A stretch of DNA of 64,000 bases from Trinickia acidisoli (GCF_017315725.1 NZ_JAFLRG010000002.1:186001-250000), one strand, 5' to 3'; numbered from the stretch's first letter, positions 43,624 to 53,365 are shown. The notes: generated from the letters alone by a model not told the origin. Numbers and translations: made by a program.

Positions 43624-44562
43624 ATGAGCTTTTTTGCCGATCTGGGCACTAGCGTCACTAGCCAGGCGACTGGGCTCGCTGATCAAATAGCCCTCTCGCT
43701 TGTTAGCGCGATAGAACCTTTGTTCGTGACTGCTACCGCTTTGACGCTGTTGTTTCACGGGCTGGCCTTGATTCGTGGCGAGTCACAGCAAGCGTTTGGG
43801 GCATTGTTATGGAAGACATTCAAGGTTGGGATTATTTTAGGTGTTTTGAGTTATTACATCGATCCGAATATCGGTGTGGTCGTCAATGTGATAGGTATTC
43901 AAAGTGGTTTGGTGACTTCAATCACTAATGGTCAGGCAAGCAGTGCATTTCAGATGGTTGATCAGGCGGTTGTGCCACTCATGGGTTTTTTTGCTGGACT
44001 TATGATTTTTGGTATATCGATGATCAGTGGTGGCTCGATGGGTAACATAACGATTGGGTTACTCATATTCACTTTCATTATCTTGGGTGGTGGAGCGCTG
44101 GCGCTCGCACTGTTTTATGCGTTGTTGTCAACGCTTGGTCTGGCAATTGTGCTGGGGCTGGGGCCATTATTTATCGCGGGTTTGGCATTTGGTCCAACCG
44201 CGCGATATTTTGAGGGTTGGCTGTCCAGTGTGTTTAGTTTTTTACTGCTTGGAGCGGTTTCTTCTGTCGTATTGGGTTTTGTCATGGCTACGGAAGGAAA
44301 TATACTTGTGCAAGCGTTTCCGAACGTGATCCTAGGTGCATTCCAAGTGACGATGGTGAGCTTCGTATTTTTGTTGTTCATGCTCGAAGTGCCGAGGCTA
44401 GTTTCGCAATTGACTAGCGGCGGCGCGGACGTCACGAGCGGTGTCGTAGGATTTGCACAAATTCGCGGGATTTACGGGGCGCCGTGGCTCGGGGCAGCAG
44501 GAGGTGGGATTGCCTCTGTTGCAGAGCGTGCCGTGGCCGCGGGCCGGGTTGGTGGTAGGTAA
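43624..44562 (+). CDS. virB6: type IV secretion polytopic protein VirB6
   Basis: The 312-residue product has six or so membrane helices (VSAIEPLFVTATALTLLFHG, LMIFGISMISGGSMGNITIG, FTFIILGGGALALALFYALL, GLAIVLGLGPLFIAGLAFGP and others) and the TrbL/VirB6 family pattern GPxFxAxLxFxxTxxxFxxW (GPLFIAGLAFGPTARYFEGW). It forms part of the inner-membrane channel. The base composition is visibly lower in G+C than its neighbours. Confidence 0.9.
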   Translation: MSFFADLGTSVTSQATGLADQIALSLVSAIEPLFVTATALTLLFHGLALIRGESQQAFGALLWKTFKVGIILGVLSYYIDPNIGVVVNVIGIQSGLVTSITNGQASSAFQMVDQAVVPLMGFFAGLMIFGISMISGGSMGNITIGLLIFTFIILGGGALALALFYALLSTLGLAIVLGLGPLFIAGLAFGPTARYFEGWLSSVFSFLLLGAVSSVVLGFVMATEGNILVQAFPNVILGAFQVTMVSFVFLLFMLEVPRLVSQLTSGGADVTSGVVGFAQIRGIYGAPWLGAAGGGIASVAERAVAAGRVGGR

Positions 44563-44687
44563 GGGCGACGATATAGGCGACGAGCGTACCGTTTGGCGGA
44601 CAGTGATCGAGCAATGCCTCTGAGACGTCTATGGTTAGGAGTCCTAGTTAAAAGAATGGCCGAAGAGGTGGAAAGGAGACAAGGCAA

Positions 44688-44822
44688 ATGTTAAGAGCTA
44701 TCTCGATTTTTCTGTGTATCAGCATGCTGGCGGCCTGCGCTTCGCCGAAGCCCCTCTTGCCTGATGGCCAGAGCCGCGTGCCGGTCAACCAGACGATTCC
44801 AACCACCGGGATGGGTTCATGA
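44688..44822 (+). CDS. virB7: type IV secretion lipoprotein VirB7
   Basis: The 44-residue lipoprotein, below the size usually noticed: signal LRAISIFLCISMLAAC with lipidated Cys at residue 17, then SPKPLLPDGQSRVPVNQTIP. VirB7 anchors VirB9 in the outer-membrane core complex. AAGGAG lies nine bases before ATG. The stop overlaps the virB8 start (ATGA), and it occupies the expected place between virB6 and virB8. Confidence 0.85.
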   Translation: MLRAISIFLCISMLAACASPKPLLPDGQSRVPVNQTIPTTGMGS

Positions 44823-45664
44823 TGGGTAAGACCACTTCGGATGATGCAGCAGGCGTGGCTACGAGTGACGCGACGTATTACGGTGAGGCGCGTAGCTGGG
44901 AAGATTCGCGCGTGCTGATGATCGAGCGTTCCGAGCGCCGTGCGTGGCGGGTTGCGGCGGCGTCCGTGGTGGTGGCCGTGGCCGCGGTCATCGCACTTGC
45001 GCTACTTACTCCGCTCAAAAGTGCCGTGCCTTTTTTGGTTTACGTCGATCGCTTCAGCGGCGATACACAGGTGCACGAAGCGATGGATGCACGTGTGCAG
45101 TTCAGTGAAATCATCGATAAGCATTGGCTGTTGCAGTACGTGACTTCGCGGGAACGCTATTACTGGAACCTGCTGCAGTCGGATTACGATCGTACGATGG
45201 CGCTGAGCGATAGCGTGCCTGCGCGCGAATATGGCCGCCAATTTGATGGCCCAAACGCTTTATACAAGAAGCTCGGGCGAATGCAAGAGTACGCCGTGAG
45301 GATCATTTCGATTACGGTGATGCCTCATGCGCCAGGTGCGCCTGGTTTGGCAACAGTGCGCTTCGAGAAAACCCTGCGCGCCCTGGATAGCGATCAACCG
45401 GGCGAAACCCAACACTATGTGGCGACGATCACGTACGTTTACCGCCCTGCGCCGCTCAGTTCGGAGAAAACGCTGATTTTGAATCCGCTTGGATTTACCG
45501 TGACGGCTTATCGTGTCGCTCCTGAACTGGCGGAGGTGTTACCTTCCGGTCCGGCACTCCCACCTAGCTCGTCGGATGCAACACCCGGAACAGCGCCTGG
45601 CGCAATGATGTCGACAATGGCTGCGCACGGCATGGCAGCGACACAAGGCGGAGGCGCACGATGA
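44819..45664 (+). CDS. virB8: type IV secretion inner-membrane protein VirB8
   Basis: The 281-residue bitopic protein: a cytosolic N-terminus, one membrane helix (AAASVVVAVAAVIALALLTP, about 46-65), then the periplasmic NTF2-like domain with VDRFSGDTQVHEAMDARVQF and YVTSRERYYWNLLQSDYDRT, typical VirB8. The last 40 residues are Pro/Ser/Ala-rich. ATG at 44822 is an equally good start. The stop overlaps virB9 (ATGA). Confidence 0.92.
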   Translation: MMGKTTSDDAAGVATSDATYYGEARSWEDSRVLMIERSERRAWRVAAASVVVAVAAVIALALLTPLKSAVPFLVYVDRFSGDTQVHEAMDARVQFSEIIDKHWLLQYVTSRERYYWNLLQSDYDRTMALSDSVPAREYGRQFDGPNALYKKLGRMQEYAVRIISITVMPHAPGAPGLATVRFEKTLRALDSDQPGETQHYVATITYVYRPAPLSSEKTLILNPLGFTVTAYRVAPELAEVLPSGPALPPSSSDATPGTAPGAMMSTMAAHGMAATQGGGAR

Positions 45665-46764
45665 AGCGGTTTCATGCATTTTGTTCTTCTGCTGTTTGCT
45701 TGATGCTGGTTGCCTCCGGGGTTGCCCGCGCGGCTGACCAGGATTCGCGGTTGCGAATGGTGCCGTTCGATGATGAACGTGTCGTGCCGGTATATGTGGA
45801 AGAAGGCTATGCCGTGCAGATTGTTTTAGGTAGCAATGAGCATATCGAGGCAGCTGGTACAGGTGCGGATTCACACTGCGACGATCCCAACGCGGCATGG
45901 TGTGTCGTGGCGCATCGGGGTGATCATGATGTCTATATCAACGCGCATCGCGGCGCTACGAGAACGAACTTGTTCGTGCAAACGAATTTGCACAACTACA
46001 GTTTCGATTTGATGACTGGCTGGTCCGGCCGGCATGTTTATCGCGTGCAGTTCACCTATCCAGACGAGATCTTAAAACAGGCCGCTGCGCTTCGGGCCGC
46101 GCAACGAGCTCAGGATGATCGCAAGCTGTTGCAGGACCGTCTCGCGCAACCACCCGCGGTACGCAACTGGAACTACACCATGCAAGTCATGCCCGGCAGT
46201 GATGGCATCGCGCCGACCATGATGTACGACGATGGGCGCTTTACGTACCTCAAATTTCCGAATAATCGGGAGATCCCATCGATCTATATGGTCTCCGCTG
46301 ACAACAGCGAGAGCATGGTGCAATGGCATGTTGAAAATGACGTCATGATTGTTCACCGCGTTGCGAAGCGCTTTGTGTTGCGCGATGGCTCCGCCGTTGT
46401 TGGATTGTGGAACGAAGCCTATGACATGGATGGCGTGCCGCCGCACGATGGGGTGACGGTGCCGGGCGTGGATCGTGTGATCAAGGAACATGTGAGCATG
46501 CCGGATAGCACATCCGGTTCGCAGAGCGTGTCAAGTGCGCCCGTGGCTGCAGCTCAAACCGCAACGGACGCCGCCGCGACAGGTACAAATGCGGTTGCAG
46601 ATGCGATAGCGAAGGCAAATGCCATCGCAAAGGCAATCGCAAATTCGGCGGCAGCGGCAGGACGTACCGCGGCTACGCCTCTTGCGCCGCTAACTCCTTT
46701 GCTTCCCGCTCCGTCGGGCAACGTTGGAGTGCCTACGCAGCGCAATGACGATTCGGACAACTAA
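45661..46764 (+). CDS. virB9: type IV secretion outer-membrane-complex protein VirB9
   Basis: The 367-residue product with signal peptide (FCSSAVCLMLVASGVARA), the N-terminal domain (VPVYVEEGYAVQIVLGSNEH; RTNLFVQTNLHNYSFDLMTG) and the C-terminal CagX domain (MMYDDGRFTYLKFPNNREIP; NDVMIVHRVAKRFVLRDGSA), which contacts VirB7. A long Ala-rich tail (residues 285-340) is unusual for the family. Confidence 0.92.
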   Translation: MKRFHAFCSSAVCLMLVASGVARAADQDSRLRMVPFDDERVVPVYVEEGYAVQIVLGSNEHIEAAGTGADSHCDDPNAAWCVVAHRGDHDVYINAHRGATRTNLFVQTNLHNYSFDLMTGWSGRHVYRVQFTYPDEILKQAAALRAAQRAQDDRKLLQDRLAQPPAVRNWNYTMQVMPGSDGIAPTMMYDDGRFTYLKFPNNREIPSIYMVSADNSESMVQWHVENDVMIVHRVAKRFVLRDGSAVVGLWNEAYDMDGVPPHDGVTVPGVDRVIKEHVSMPDSTSGSQSVSSAPVAAAQTATDAAATGTNAVADAIAKANAIAKAIANSAAAAGRTAATPLAPLTPLLPAPSGNVGVPTQRNDDSDN

Positions 46765-46770
46765 ACGATC

Positions 46771-47877
46771 ATGAACACTCCTGAATTCAACGGCCGTGGT
46801 TTACCTAGCGTGAATGAACGCCGTGTGCGCAGGGCTCGGCTGTTGCAGTGGCTCATGGTAATCGTGGTGTTTGCCGTAGTAGGCCTTGGCGTATTTTGGC
46901 TCATTCATAGTGTCCGCTCGACTTGGGGTAATCGAACTTCCGACGCTGATCAGGCAAATGCGATGGCGAATGCTTGGTCCAAGCGTATGTTCGAGTTGCC
47001 TGCCGTTACAGCGCCAGCGCCGCCCAAGCCGGTGGTGTCGCGGCCAGCGCCGATCGCCGCGGTGCCTGCCCCTGCACCCACCCCTACGAACAACCCCGGT
47101 GACAGAATGATGTTGACGGGAAGCGATGCAGAACGCGGTATTGCGCTTCCCTCGCTTGGCACCGGTGGCGGTAATTCCGTTGCATCGCAGATTTTCGGCA
47201 AGGGGGGGGGGAGTACGAGTTCCGCAGATAGTGGGCCACTCCAAGGGATGCTGGCAGGCACACGCACTGAGCGGGCGCGCGCCGGATTGCTGGGTGACCG
47301 CAATATGATCCTCGCCAAAGGTGCGACGTTCGACTGCATCTTGAATACGAAGATCGTATCGACGGTTCCGGGCATGGTCAGTTGCACCGTGGCACGTAAC
47401 GTCTATTCCGACAATGGCAAAGTGGTACTCATCGAACGAGGATCGATGGTCACGGGCGAATACAAGTCGGATCTGCAAACGGGCCGTGAGCGTATCTTCG
47501 TGCTCTGGGATCGCCTAAAGACGGTAAACGGCGTCACCATCGATTTGGGTTCGCCGGCCACCGATTCGCTTGGTGAAGCGGGCGTCGGTGGGTATATCGA
47601 CAATCATTGGTGGCAGCGCATTGGTGCGTCGGTTCTGCTGAGTCTCGTGGAAGACGCAGTTGCCTACAAGACGACTGAGGAAGCCTCGTCGGGTAATGGT
47701 AGTTCGGTCGTGATACTCCCCAATACGTCGCAGCAGACGCAAACGCTTGCAGGAAAGATACTGGATAGCACGATCAATATTCCCCCCACGTTGACGCGCA
47801 ATCAAGGTGAGAGGTTAAGTGTGTTTGTTGCGCGGGATCTTGATTTTGGCAGTGTCTATGAGCTACGACCGGAGTGA
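46771..47877 (+). CDS. virB10: type IV secretion core protein VirB10
   Basis: The 368-residue product: a cytosolic start, a membrane helix (LMVIVVFAVVGLGVFWLIHS), a Pro-rich periplasmic linker (TAPAPPKPVVSRPAPIAAVP), and the TrbI/VirB10 domain (LAKGATFDCILNTKIVSTVP; GRERIFVLWDRLKTVNGVTI; GEAGVGGYIDNHWWQRIGAS; NQGERLSVFVARDLDF). It spans both membranes. A run of ten G at 47202-47211 lies in the linker; a one-base change there would destroy the whole C-terminal channel domain. Confidence 0.93.
   Translation: MNTPEFNGRGLPSVNERRVRRARLLQWLMVIVVFAVVGLGVFWLIHSVRSTWGNRTSDADQANAMANAWSKRMFELPAVTAPAPPKPVVSRPAPIAAVPAPAPTPTNNPGDRMMLTGSDAERGIALPSLGTGGGNSVASQIFGKGGGSTSSADSGPLQGMLAGTRTERARAGLLGDRNMILAKGATFDCILNTKIVSTVPGMVSCTVARNVYSDNGKVVLIERGSMVTGEYKSDLQTGRERIFVLWDRLKTVNGVTIDLGSPATDSLGEAGVGGYIDNHWWQRIGASVLLSLVEDAVAYKTTEEASSGNGSSVVILPNTSQQTQTLAGKILDSTINIPPTLTRNQGERLSVFVARDLDFGSVYELRPE
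47202..47211 (+). repeat. poly-G tract of ten inside virB10
   Basis: Ten consecutive G within the linker of VirB10, in frame in this sequence. Tracts of seven or eight G occur also in virB4 and in the effector-like genes. Confidence 0.9.
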
Positions 47878-48958
47878 CAAGACGCTTGATGCGAGGCTTC
47901 CCGACGATGCGTCGGTAGGGCAATTGCTTGCACCGTTGCGCCCCTTTTTGGAAACGCCGGGCGTCACGGAGGTTTGTGTGAACGAGCCGTGCGTCGTGTT
48001 CGTCGAGTGCGATGCGCAATGGCAGCGCCACGACGTTTCGGAGCTTAGCTTCAAACATTGCTTGTCGCTGGCCGTAGCGATCGCCTCATACACGAATCAA
48101 GATATCTCGCCGGAGCGGCCGCTGTTATCGGCGACGCTGCCGGGCGGTCAGCGTATTCAGGTGGTGATTCCGCCGGCGAGTACTCGCGAACGGGTATCCA
48201 TTACGATTCGGATGCCCTCGCGTGCCATCAAGAGCCTGGATGAGTTCGAAAGCGAGGGTATGTTTGAACGGCTCGCATGGCGCGGACGTGAACGCTACGC
48301 GTGTGCGGGTGAACGTGTAGCGCGCCTCGATGAAAGCGATCAGTGTTTGCTGCATTGCTTGGAAGACGGACGTTATCGCGCGTTTTTTCATGAGGCAGTG
48401 CGTGCGCGCAAGAATATCGCGATTGTGGGCGACACCGGTTCCGGCAAGACCACATTTATGAAGACGATCTGTCAAAGCATTCCGACGAATGACCGGCTCG
48501 TGACGATCGAAGACGTGCGCGAGCTTTTTCTGCCCAATCATCCCAACTGCGTGCATTTGCTGTACAGCAAGGACGGACAAGGGCTTGCGAATGTCACGCC
48601 CGCATCGCTCATTGCATGCACATTGCGGATGAAGCCGGATAGAGTGCTGCTTGCCGAACTGCGTGGCGCGGAGGCGTTCGATTTCCTGAAGCTGCTGACC
48701 ACCGGGCATGCCGGCTCGATCACGAGTTATCACGCGCAGTCGTGTTCACTCGCCATCGAACGCTTTGTACTGATGGTGAGAGAGCATGCGCAGGCAAGCC
48801 GCAGTGATGACGCGGCGCTGTACCGCTTGCTCTACCTGACGGTTGACGTGATTGCCCATTTCGTACGCGAGGGCGGACGTCGATATGTTTCCGAGATTTA
48901 TTTCGACCCGTTTAATAAGCTCGAGCAATCACGTGATGCGCTTCGAGAACGGGCGTGA
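47858..48958 (+). CDS. virB11: type IV secretion traffic ATPase VirB11
   Basis: The 366-residue hexameric ATPase. N-terminal domain with VTEVCVNEPCVVFVE; RecA-like domain with Walker A VGDTGSGKTTFMKTI (about 189-204), the Asp/Glu box TIEDVRELFLPNHPN, Walker B-type MKPDRVLLAELRGAEAFDFL and the His box LTTGHAGSITSYHAQS. The start at 47858 overlaps the virB10 end by 20 bp; earlier in-frame starts lie deeper inside virB10 and lack a ribosome site. Confidence 0.95.
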   Translation: MSYDRSDKTLDARLPDDASVGQLLAPLRPFLETPGVTEVCVNEPCVVFVECDAQWQRHDVSELSFKHCLSLAVAIASYTNQDISPERPLLSATLPGGQRIQVVIPPASTRERVSITIRMPSRAIKSLDEFESEGMFERLAWRGRERYACAGERVARLDESDQCLLHCLEDGRYRAFFHEAVRARKNIAIVGDTGSGKTTFMKTICQSIPTNDRLVTIEDVRELFLPNHPNCVHLLYSKDGQGLANVTPASLIACTLRMKPDRVLLAELRGAEAFDFLKLLTTGHAGSITSYHAQSCSLAIERFVLMVREHAQASRSDDAALYRLLYLTVDVIAHFVREGGRRYVSEIYFDPFNKLEQSRDALRERA

Positions 48959-48976
48959 TGCGGTGGGAGGAGGTAG

Positions 48977-50827
48977 ATGCGCACGTTGTTGAAGATCGTG
49001 GCCTGCGCGATCGGTACGTTGGTGGTAGTGGCCCCAGCCGGATTGTGGCTGGCTGGCGCGATCTATATGCTCGAAAGCAAGCTACCGATTCGCGGTAGCT
49101 CGGTAGTGAGTTGGTATGAGTATTGGTATTGGTACCGAGGCGATCCGATTCAGGCCTCGCACTTATATGCCGCGCTCGGGAAAGCTGTCTTTATCGTCAT
49201 CATTCTGATTTTCTTCCTAATCTTGGCGGTGACTCGTCGCCGTCGCTCGCTGTATGGTGACGCACGCTTTGCTAACCGCTCGGAAATTCATCGGTCTGGA
49301 CTTTTGGGCACACATGGCGTCATTGTTGGGAAGTATGGCGACCGCTATTTGACGCTTGGCGGTCAACAGTTCGTCATCGTGGCCGCTCCAACGCGCTCCG
49401 GGAAGGGGGTGGGTATCGTGGTGCCGAATCTGCTGAATTTTCCCGATTCGGTCGTGGTGCTCGATATCAAGCAGGAGAACTTCAACATTACCGCGGGCTA
49501 CCGTGCCGCGCACGGGCAACCGGTGTTTCTGTTCAATCCGTTCGCATCGGACGGGCGAACGCATCGATATAACCCACTCACCTATATCAGCGATGATCCG
49601 CACTTGCGTATCCGCGACATTTTGACGATAGGTACGATTCTCTTTCCGCCCGAAGGCAAAGATGGATCGGGCAAGGATGCATTCTGGTACGACGCCGCAC
49701 GCAATCTTTTTCTTGGACTGACGCTGCTCGTTTGCGAAACTCCGGAACTGCCACGGACGATGGGCGAAGTCATGCGGCAAGCGTCCGGCTATGGACGTAA
49801 GCTTCCTGATCACCTGAACGCGGTGATCCAAGGGCGCTGGGCGCAGGGCAGACCGTTATCGTCGTCGTGCGTCGACGCGCTATACCGGGTGTTGGACAAT
49901 GCCGAAATCACTTTTGCGAGTATTGTGTCCACCTTCAATACGGCGCTTACGAACTGGGCCAATCCGATTTTCGATGCGGCTACGAGCGAAAGTGATTTCC
50001 TGCTGACCGACGTGCGACGCCGGCGTATGAGCATTTATCTGGGCATCACGCCGGATCATCTGCCCGATTCCGCTGCGCTAATCAACGTCTTTTTCTCTCA
50101 ACTCGTCAATTTGAACCTACGCGAGCTCCCGCAGGCCAATCCTGAACTGCGCTATCAATGCCTTTTGATGATGGACGAATTCACTTCGATGGGCAAGGTC
50201 AATATTATTGCCAAAGCGATTGGGTTCATGGCGGGTTATAACATGCGGTTGATGCCGATCATCCAATCTGTGTCGCAGCTTACGGCTGTGTACGGTCAGC
50301 AAGATGCGCGCACGTTGATGACCAACCATGCGTTGCAGGTCATTTTTGCGCCGCGCGAGCAGCAAGATGCGAACGAGTATTCAGAAATGCTCGGCTATGT
50401 AACGCAAAAGAACACGAGCATTTCGCGCCCAGCGGGGTTTAGCTTTCAGAAGCAGGCTTCGCGCAACGATACGACGTCGGATCAGCGGCGCGCGTTGATG
50501 TTGCCACAGGAGCTGAAGGAGCTGGGACAGGATCGCGAAATCATTATGCTCGAGAACACCAAGCCGATCCTTGCTGAAAAGATCCGCTACTTCATGGATC
50601 CCGTCTTCAAGCAGCGCGTGCGTGCAGCGCCGTCGATTTCTTCTGTGAGTATGCAGGCACACGAAGCGGTGGTTGCCAATTGCCGTGCGTTGATGGCGCA
50701 ATATGTGTTCAATCAACCGGCGCCGCAGCCGCAGACAGAACCCAACAATAACGCGGGGGGTGAGGCGCCAGTAGCCGTTTCGCCGCAACCGACGCCGCAG
50801 AATGCGCCGGTTCAGGGAGGAGGGTAG
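48977..50827 (+). CDS. virD4: type IV coupling protein VirD4
   Basis: The 616-residue ATPase selects substrates for the channel. Two N-terminal membrane helices (CAIGTLVVVAPAGLWLAGAI and AVFIVIILIFFLILAVTRRR), then GDARFANRSEIHRSGL, Walker A APTRSGKGVGIVVPNLLNF (about residues 137-155), the VirD4 motif VLDIKQENFNITAGYRA, Walker B CLLMMDEFTSMGK and FAPREQQDANEYSEML. The C-terminal 40 residues are Pro/Gln-rich. Its presence means the system has an energised substrate gate; no relaxase is seen, which favours protein substrates or a relaxase elsewhere. Confidence 0.95.
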   Translation: MRTLLKIVACAIGTLVVVAPAGLWLAGAIYMLESKLPIRGSSVVSWYEYWYWYRGDPIQASHLYAALGKAVFIVIILIFFLILAVTRRRRSLYGDARFANRSEIHRSGLLGTHGVIVGKYGDRYLTLGGQQFVIVAAPTRSGKGVGIVVPNLLNFPDSVVVLDIKQENFNITAGYRAAHGQPVFLFNPFASDGRTHRYNPLTYISDDPHLRIRDILTIGTILFPPEGKDGSGKDAFWYDAARNLFLGLTLLVCETPELPRTMGEVMRQASGYGRKLPDHLNAVIQGRWAQGRPLSSSCVDALYRVLDNAEITFASIVSTFNTALTNWANPIFDAATSESDFLLTDVRRRRMSIYLGITPDHLPDSAALINVFFSQLVNLNLRELPQANPELRYQCLLMMDEFTSMGKVNIIAKAIGFMAGYNMRLMPIIQSVSQLTAVYGQQDARTLMTNHALQVIFAPREQQDANEYSEMLGYVTQKNTSISRPAGFSFQKQASRNDTTSDQRRALMLPQELKELGQDREIIMLENTKPILAEKIRYFMDPVFKQRVRAAPSISSVSMQAHEAVVANCRALMAQYVFNQPAPQPQTEPNNNAGGEAPVAVSPQPTPQNAPVQGGG

Positions 50828-50868
50828 TTGCAAATCTCGAAGTAATGGCTGCTCGTCGAGCGCCGATG

Positions 50869-51504
50869 CTAAAACACCTGTGCATCGCGTGGATCACGTG
50901 TGGGCGCATCGTTTGCCGGGTTATGGTTCGTTTCGGTGCTATCGGTTGTGTTGTGTTGTGTTGTTGTATCGGATGATGCCTTCGATTGCTGTGGCGAGTT
51001 GACGGATGGTTGCGGTTGTAGCGCGGGCACGAGCGGAATCGGCATCGCGCTCGTATTGTTCGCGGCCGTGACCACTTTCTGCACGTATCCTTGCGTAAAA
51101 CCATCGCGCTTATTGCCGCTGTAGTAGCAGGACAGTGCGATACGCAATGCTTGCTGAGGCTGCGGATTCGTATTGCGCGCGCCTTGGAAGCATGAGGCGA
51201 GGATCTTGGAACTCGCCCACAGGTTTGTACATGGCTCGAATCCGCCTTCAAGAGACAGGCCGTAATGCGCTAAGTTGGTTCGCTTGATTTGCGCGAGGCC
51301 GACACTGTAGGTATAGCCTTGCGCGTCGAGGGCGTGGGCGGTGGCTAGCGCTTCGGCCAAATTGCGCGGTTGCCTGACCAGTCTTGCATGCACGATCCCA
51401 ATCGCGTAAGGATTGAAGCTGGATTCGACTCGCACGACCGCGGCCATCGTATGTGGATCGACGACGGGGGCGCATTGCTGTGCCAGTGTTAAAAAGTCGA
51501 TCAT
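50869..51504 (-). CDS. virB1: type IV secretion lytic transglycosylase VirB1
   Basis: The 211-residue product, convergent with virD4. SLT-like domain with the catalytic Glu in AAVVRVESSFNPYAIGI, YTYSVGLAQIKRTNLAHYGL and the ALSCYYSGNKRDGFTQGY segment, as in VirB1 and IalP-type enzymes. The C-terminal third is a polar tail (SKASSDTTTQHNTTDSTETN). No signal peptide is obvious, as in many VirB1 proteins. It opens a hole in peptidoglycan for the channel. Confidence 0.9.
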   Translation of the reverse strand: MIDFLTLAQQCAPVVDPHTMAAVVRVESSFNPYAIGIVHARLVRQPRNLAEALATAHALDAQGYTYSVGLAQIKRTNLAHYGLSLEGGFEPCTNLWASSKILASCFQGARNTNPQPQQALRIALSCYYSGNKRDGFTQGYVQKVVTAANNTSAMPIPLVPALQPQPSVNSPQQSKASSDTTTQHNTTDSTETNHNPANDAPTRDPRDAQVF

Positions 51505-51622
51505 GGTTCATTCCTTGCTGGTTGGAATTGCTGATCGAGCGGAGACGCAGGCGTAGTGTGTTTCGGCGAAGACGTAGGGGTGCTCTCGATGCGGGCGTTA
51601 AGGATGGGGGCGGTGGAGAACG

Positions 51623-53365
51623 TCATTGTCCTTGCAGCTGGGCAGGGGCATGGGGCGGGTACCTTGGGCTAAAGGGGGAGGATGCCCCGATAGCAGCGAG
51701 GGGCACGGGACTAGGGGGGCGCGTGCTATGGGGCGCTGGGCAAGCGCTCACTGTGATGTTGCCCTCTCTTAAAAGTTCCTGTCGGCGAGATGCGGCCGGG
51801 TTTCCAGCAGGCGGGCGAACGCGAACTGCGCCGTGCAGCCGATGGAGTTCGGCGTCCATACCTAGTTGCAATGCTCGGGCCCCTCGAGGGGACCATACAA
51901 CACTGGGATTATCGGGTAGGCATACCCCGTACGCTTGTTCATCTCCCACCATATATCGATGAGTTGGACTCAGACGTGCTGGCGCTCGCGGGTGTGGTCT
52001 GCCGGCTGCATAGGGGGGGGCTTCTCGTGCAGCCGGTGCCTGCTGCGCTGAACCTGGGCTAGCTGAATGTGCAACAACGGCTGGCGATGGGGAAGCGGCG
52101 TCCGGCTCAGGGCCGGCTGATGCCGCTGGCGGTGGGGGGGCGGCGCTAGAAGCGGCTGCCACCGCCGGTGCTAGCGCTACCGCTACCGCAGCAACTGGTG
52201 CCGGCGCAGCAGGGCCAGCAGGCCTAACACCACCCGGAACCGGAGTCACAGCTCCCCAGATTAGAAGCAAGAGTAAGTATGCGCCTGCCGCATCGGTGGT
52301 CGCAGCTAAACCCGGAGCACCTTCTGCAAAAGCGGTAGCTGCACCAATGCCACCGCCAAATGCGTCGCCTCCTAAAGTTGCGGCAAGATAGGCGCCGAAT
52401 GGGCGGCTCGCTTGCTCCCACGAAACCTTCCCACGACACAAAATATCCGATGGGCCGGGCTGGGGTGGCCGGAGCGGCAATTCGCTGTCTAGGCCGCGCG
52501 TAGGCAATCTGAGTCGATTGACCATCCGCGCCCGTATCGATAGCCCGCCGGCCTCGATGTCGTCCTCGCCCTCGAATATCGTTTTGGGATTCAAATAAGT
52601 CGGTTGTCCCGCGCGACGCCCATATCCAAATAGCACTCCGCCCGCGCCCGACGCGACCGGTCCGAGAACACATCCAGCTGCGGCGGAGGCCCATTGGCGC
52701 CCCAGCCACTCTCCGCCTGTCACTGCCGGGTGCTCAAAGGCGCCCGCAATGGCCGCACGGGCTACGAGCAGTGTTCCGGCGGGTAAGCCATAGCCCGCCA
52801 GCGCCGTAAACATGCGCCAGGGTGCCGAGGCAATTGCTGGTGTGGTTGCCAGTGCATATTTACCATTTGGGTCATTAAATAGCTCTGCCGCTCGCGCACC
52901 ACCCCGCGCGGAGAGCCAGCTTGCAAGGCTATCTGCGGCGAACGTAGAGAGCTTCGAGCCAAGCCAAGCGGCCAAGGGCCCCCCCGCCGACGCACCAATT
53001 GCGCCTCCAACTGCACTAGCGCAGCCTCGTGCGACGCCGAACGCACCTGCGGCAGTAAAGCCAACTGCCCAATCGCGGACAGCCCCTTCGTCGCGCGATA
53101 TCTGCTCAAAGCGGCGCTCGAACTCTTCGGTATGTAACCGTGCTAGGGCATATTCGGTAGCCAGGGCCGTTGCATAGAGCTGCCGCTTGTCGATTGGCAA
53201 AGCAGGGTCAAAGCGCCCATGCACTGCATCCAGCAGGGCGCGCCAACTTCGCACCTGTTCGTCCTGCCCATCCCGAACTGGGAACGGCGGGGAAGGATAT
53301 CGCTCTGGTTGACTTGCGTACGGCATGTATGCATCTCGTGACACGGGCTCATGAATGTGCTGCAT
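51623..53365 (-). CDS. large Ala/Pro/Gly-rich membrane-region protein, candidate effector
   Basis: The 580-residue product of unknown family. N-terminal about 110 residues are soluble and helical (YATALATEYALARLHTEEFE), then alternating Gly/Ala-rich hydrophobic stretches (GFTAAGAFGVARGCASAVGG, RMFTALAGYGLPAGTLLVAR, GRQWASAAAGCVLGPVASGA), a polar centre (RAGQPTYLNPKTIFEGEDDI), another hydrophobic stretch (LAATTDAAGAYLLLLLIWGA) and a C-terminal disordered Pro/Ala/Ser half. Two runs of seven and eight G (C on its own strand) at 52134-52140 and 52013-52020 fall within the disordered region and could switch the C-terminal frame. It is divergent from member C with a shared control region. Start uncertain: ATG 53365 or 53326. 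Confidence 0.55.
   Translation of the reverse strand: MQHIHEPVSRDAYMPYASQPERYPSPPFPVRDGQDEQVRSWRALLDAVHGRFDPALPIDKRQLYATALATEYALARLHTEEFERRFEQISRDEGAVRDWAVGFTAAGAFGVARGCASAVGGAIGASAGGPLAAWLGSKLSTFAADSLASWLSARGGARAAELFNDPNGKYALATTPAIASAPWRMFTALAGYGLPAGTLLVARAAIAGAFEHPAVTGGEWLGRQWASAAAGCVLGPVASGAGGVLFGYGRRAGQPTYLNPKTIFEGEDDIEAGGLSIRARMVNRLRLPTRGLDSELPLRPPQPGPSDILCRGKVSWEQASRPFGAYLAATLGGDAFGGGIGAATAFAEGAPGLAATTDAAGAYLLLLLIWGAVTPVPGGVRPAGPAAPAPVAAVAVALAPAVAAASSAAPPPPAASAGPEPDAASPSPAVVAHSASPGSAQQAPAAREAPPYAAGRPHPRAPARLSPTHRYMVGDEQAYGVCLPDNPSVVWSPRGARALQLGMDAELHRLHGAVRVRPPAGNPAASRRQELLREGNITVSACPAPHSTRPPSPVPLAAIGASSPFSPRYPPHAPAQLQGQ

Noticed and set aside
40392..50827. conjugative plasmid transfer region with oriT
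   Set aside because: No relaxase, no nicking-site-like sequence and no mobilisation genes were found in the window, so only a secretion system is claimed.
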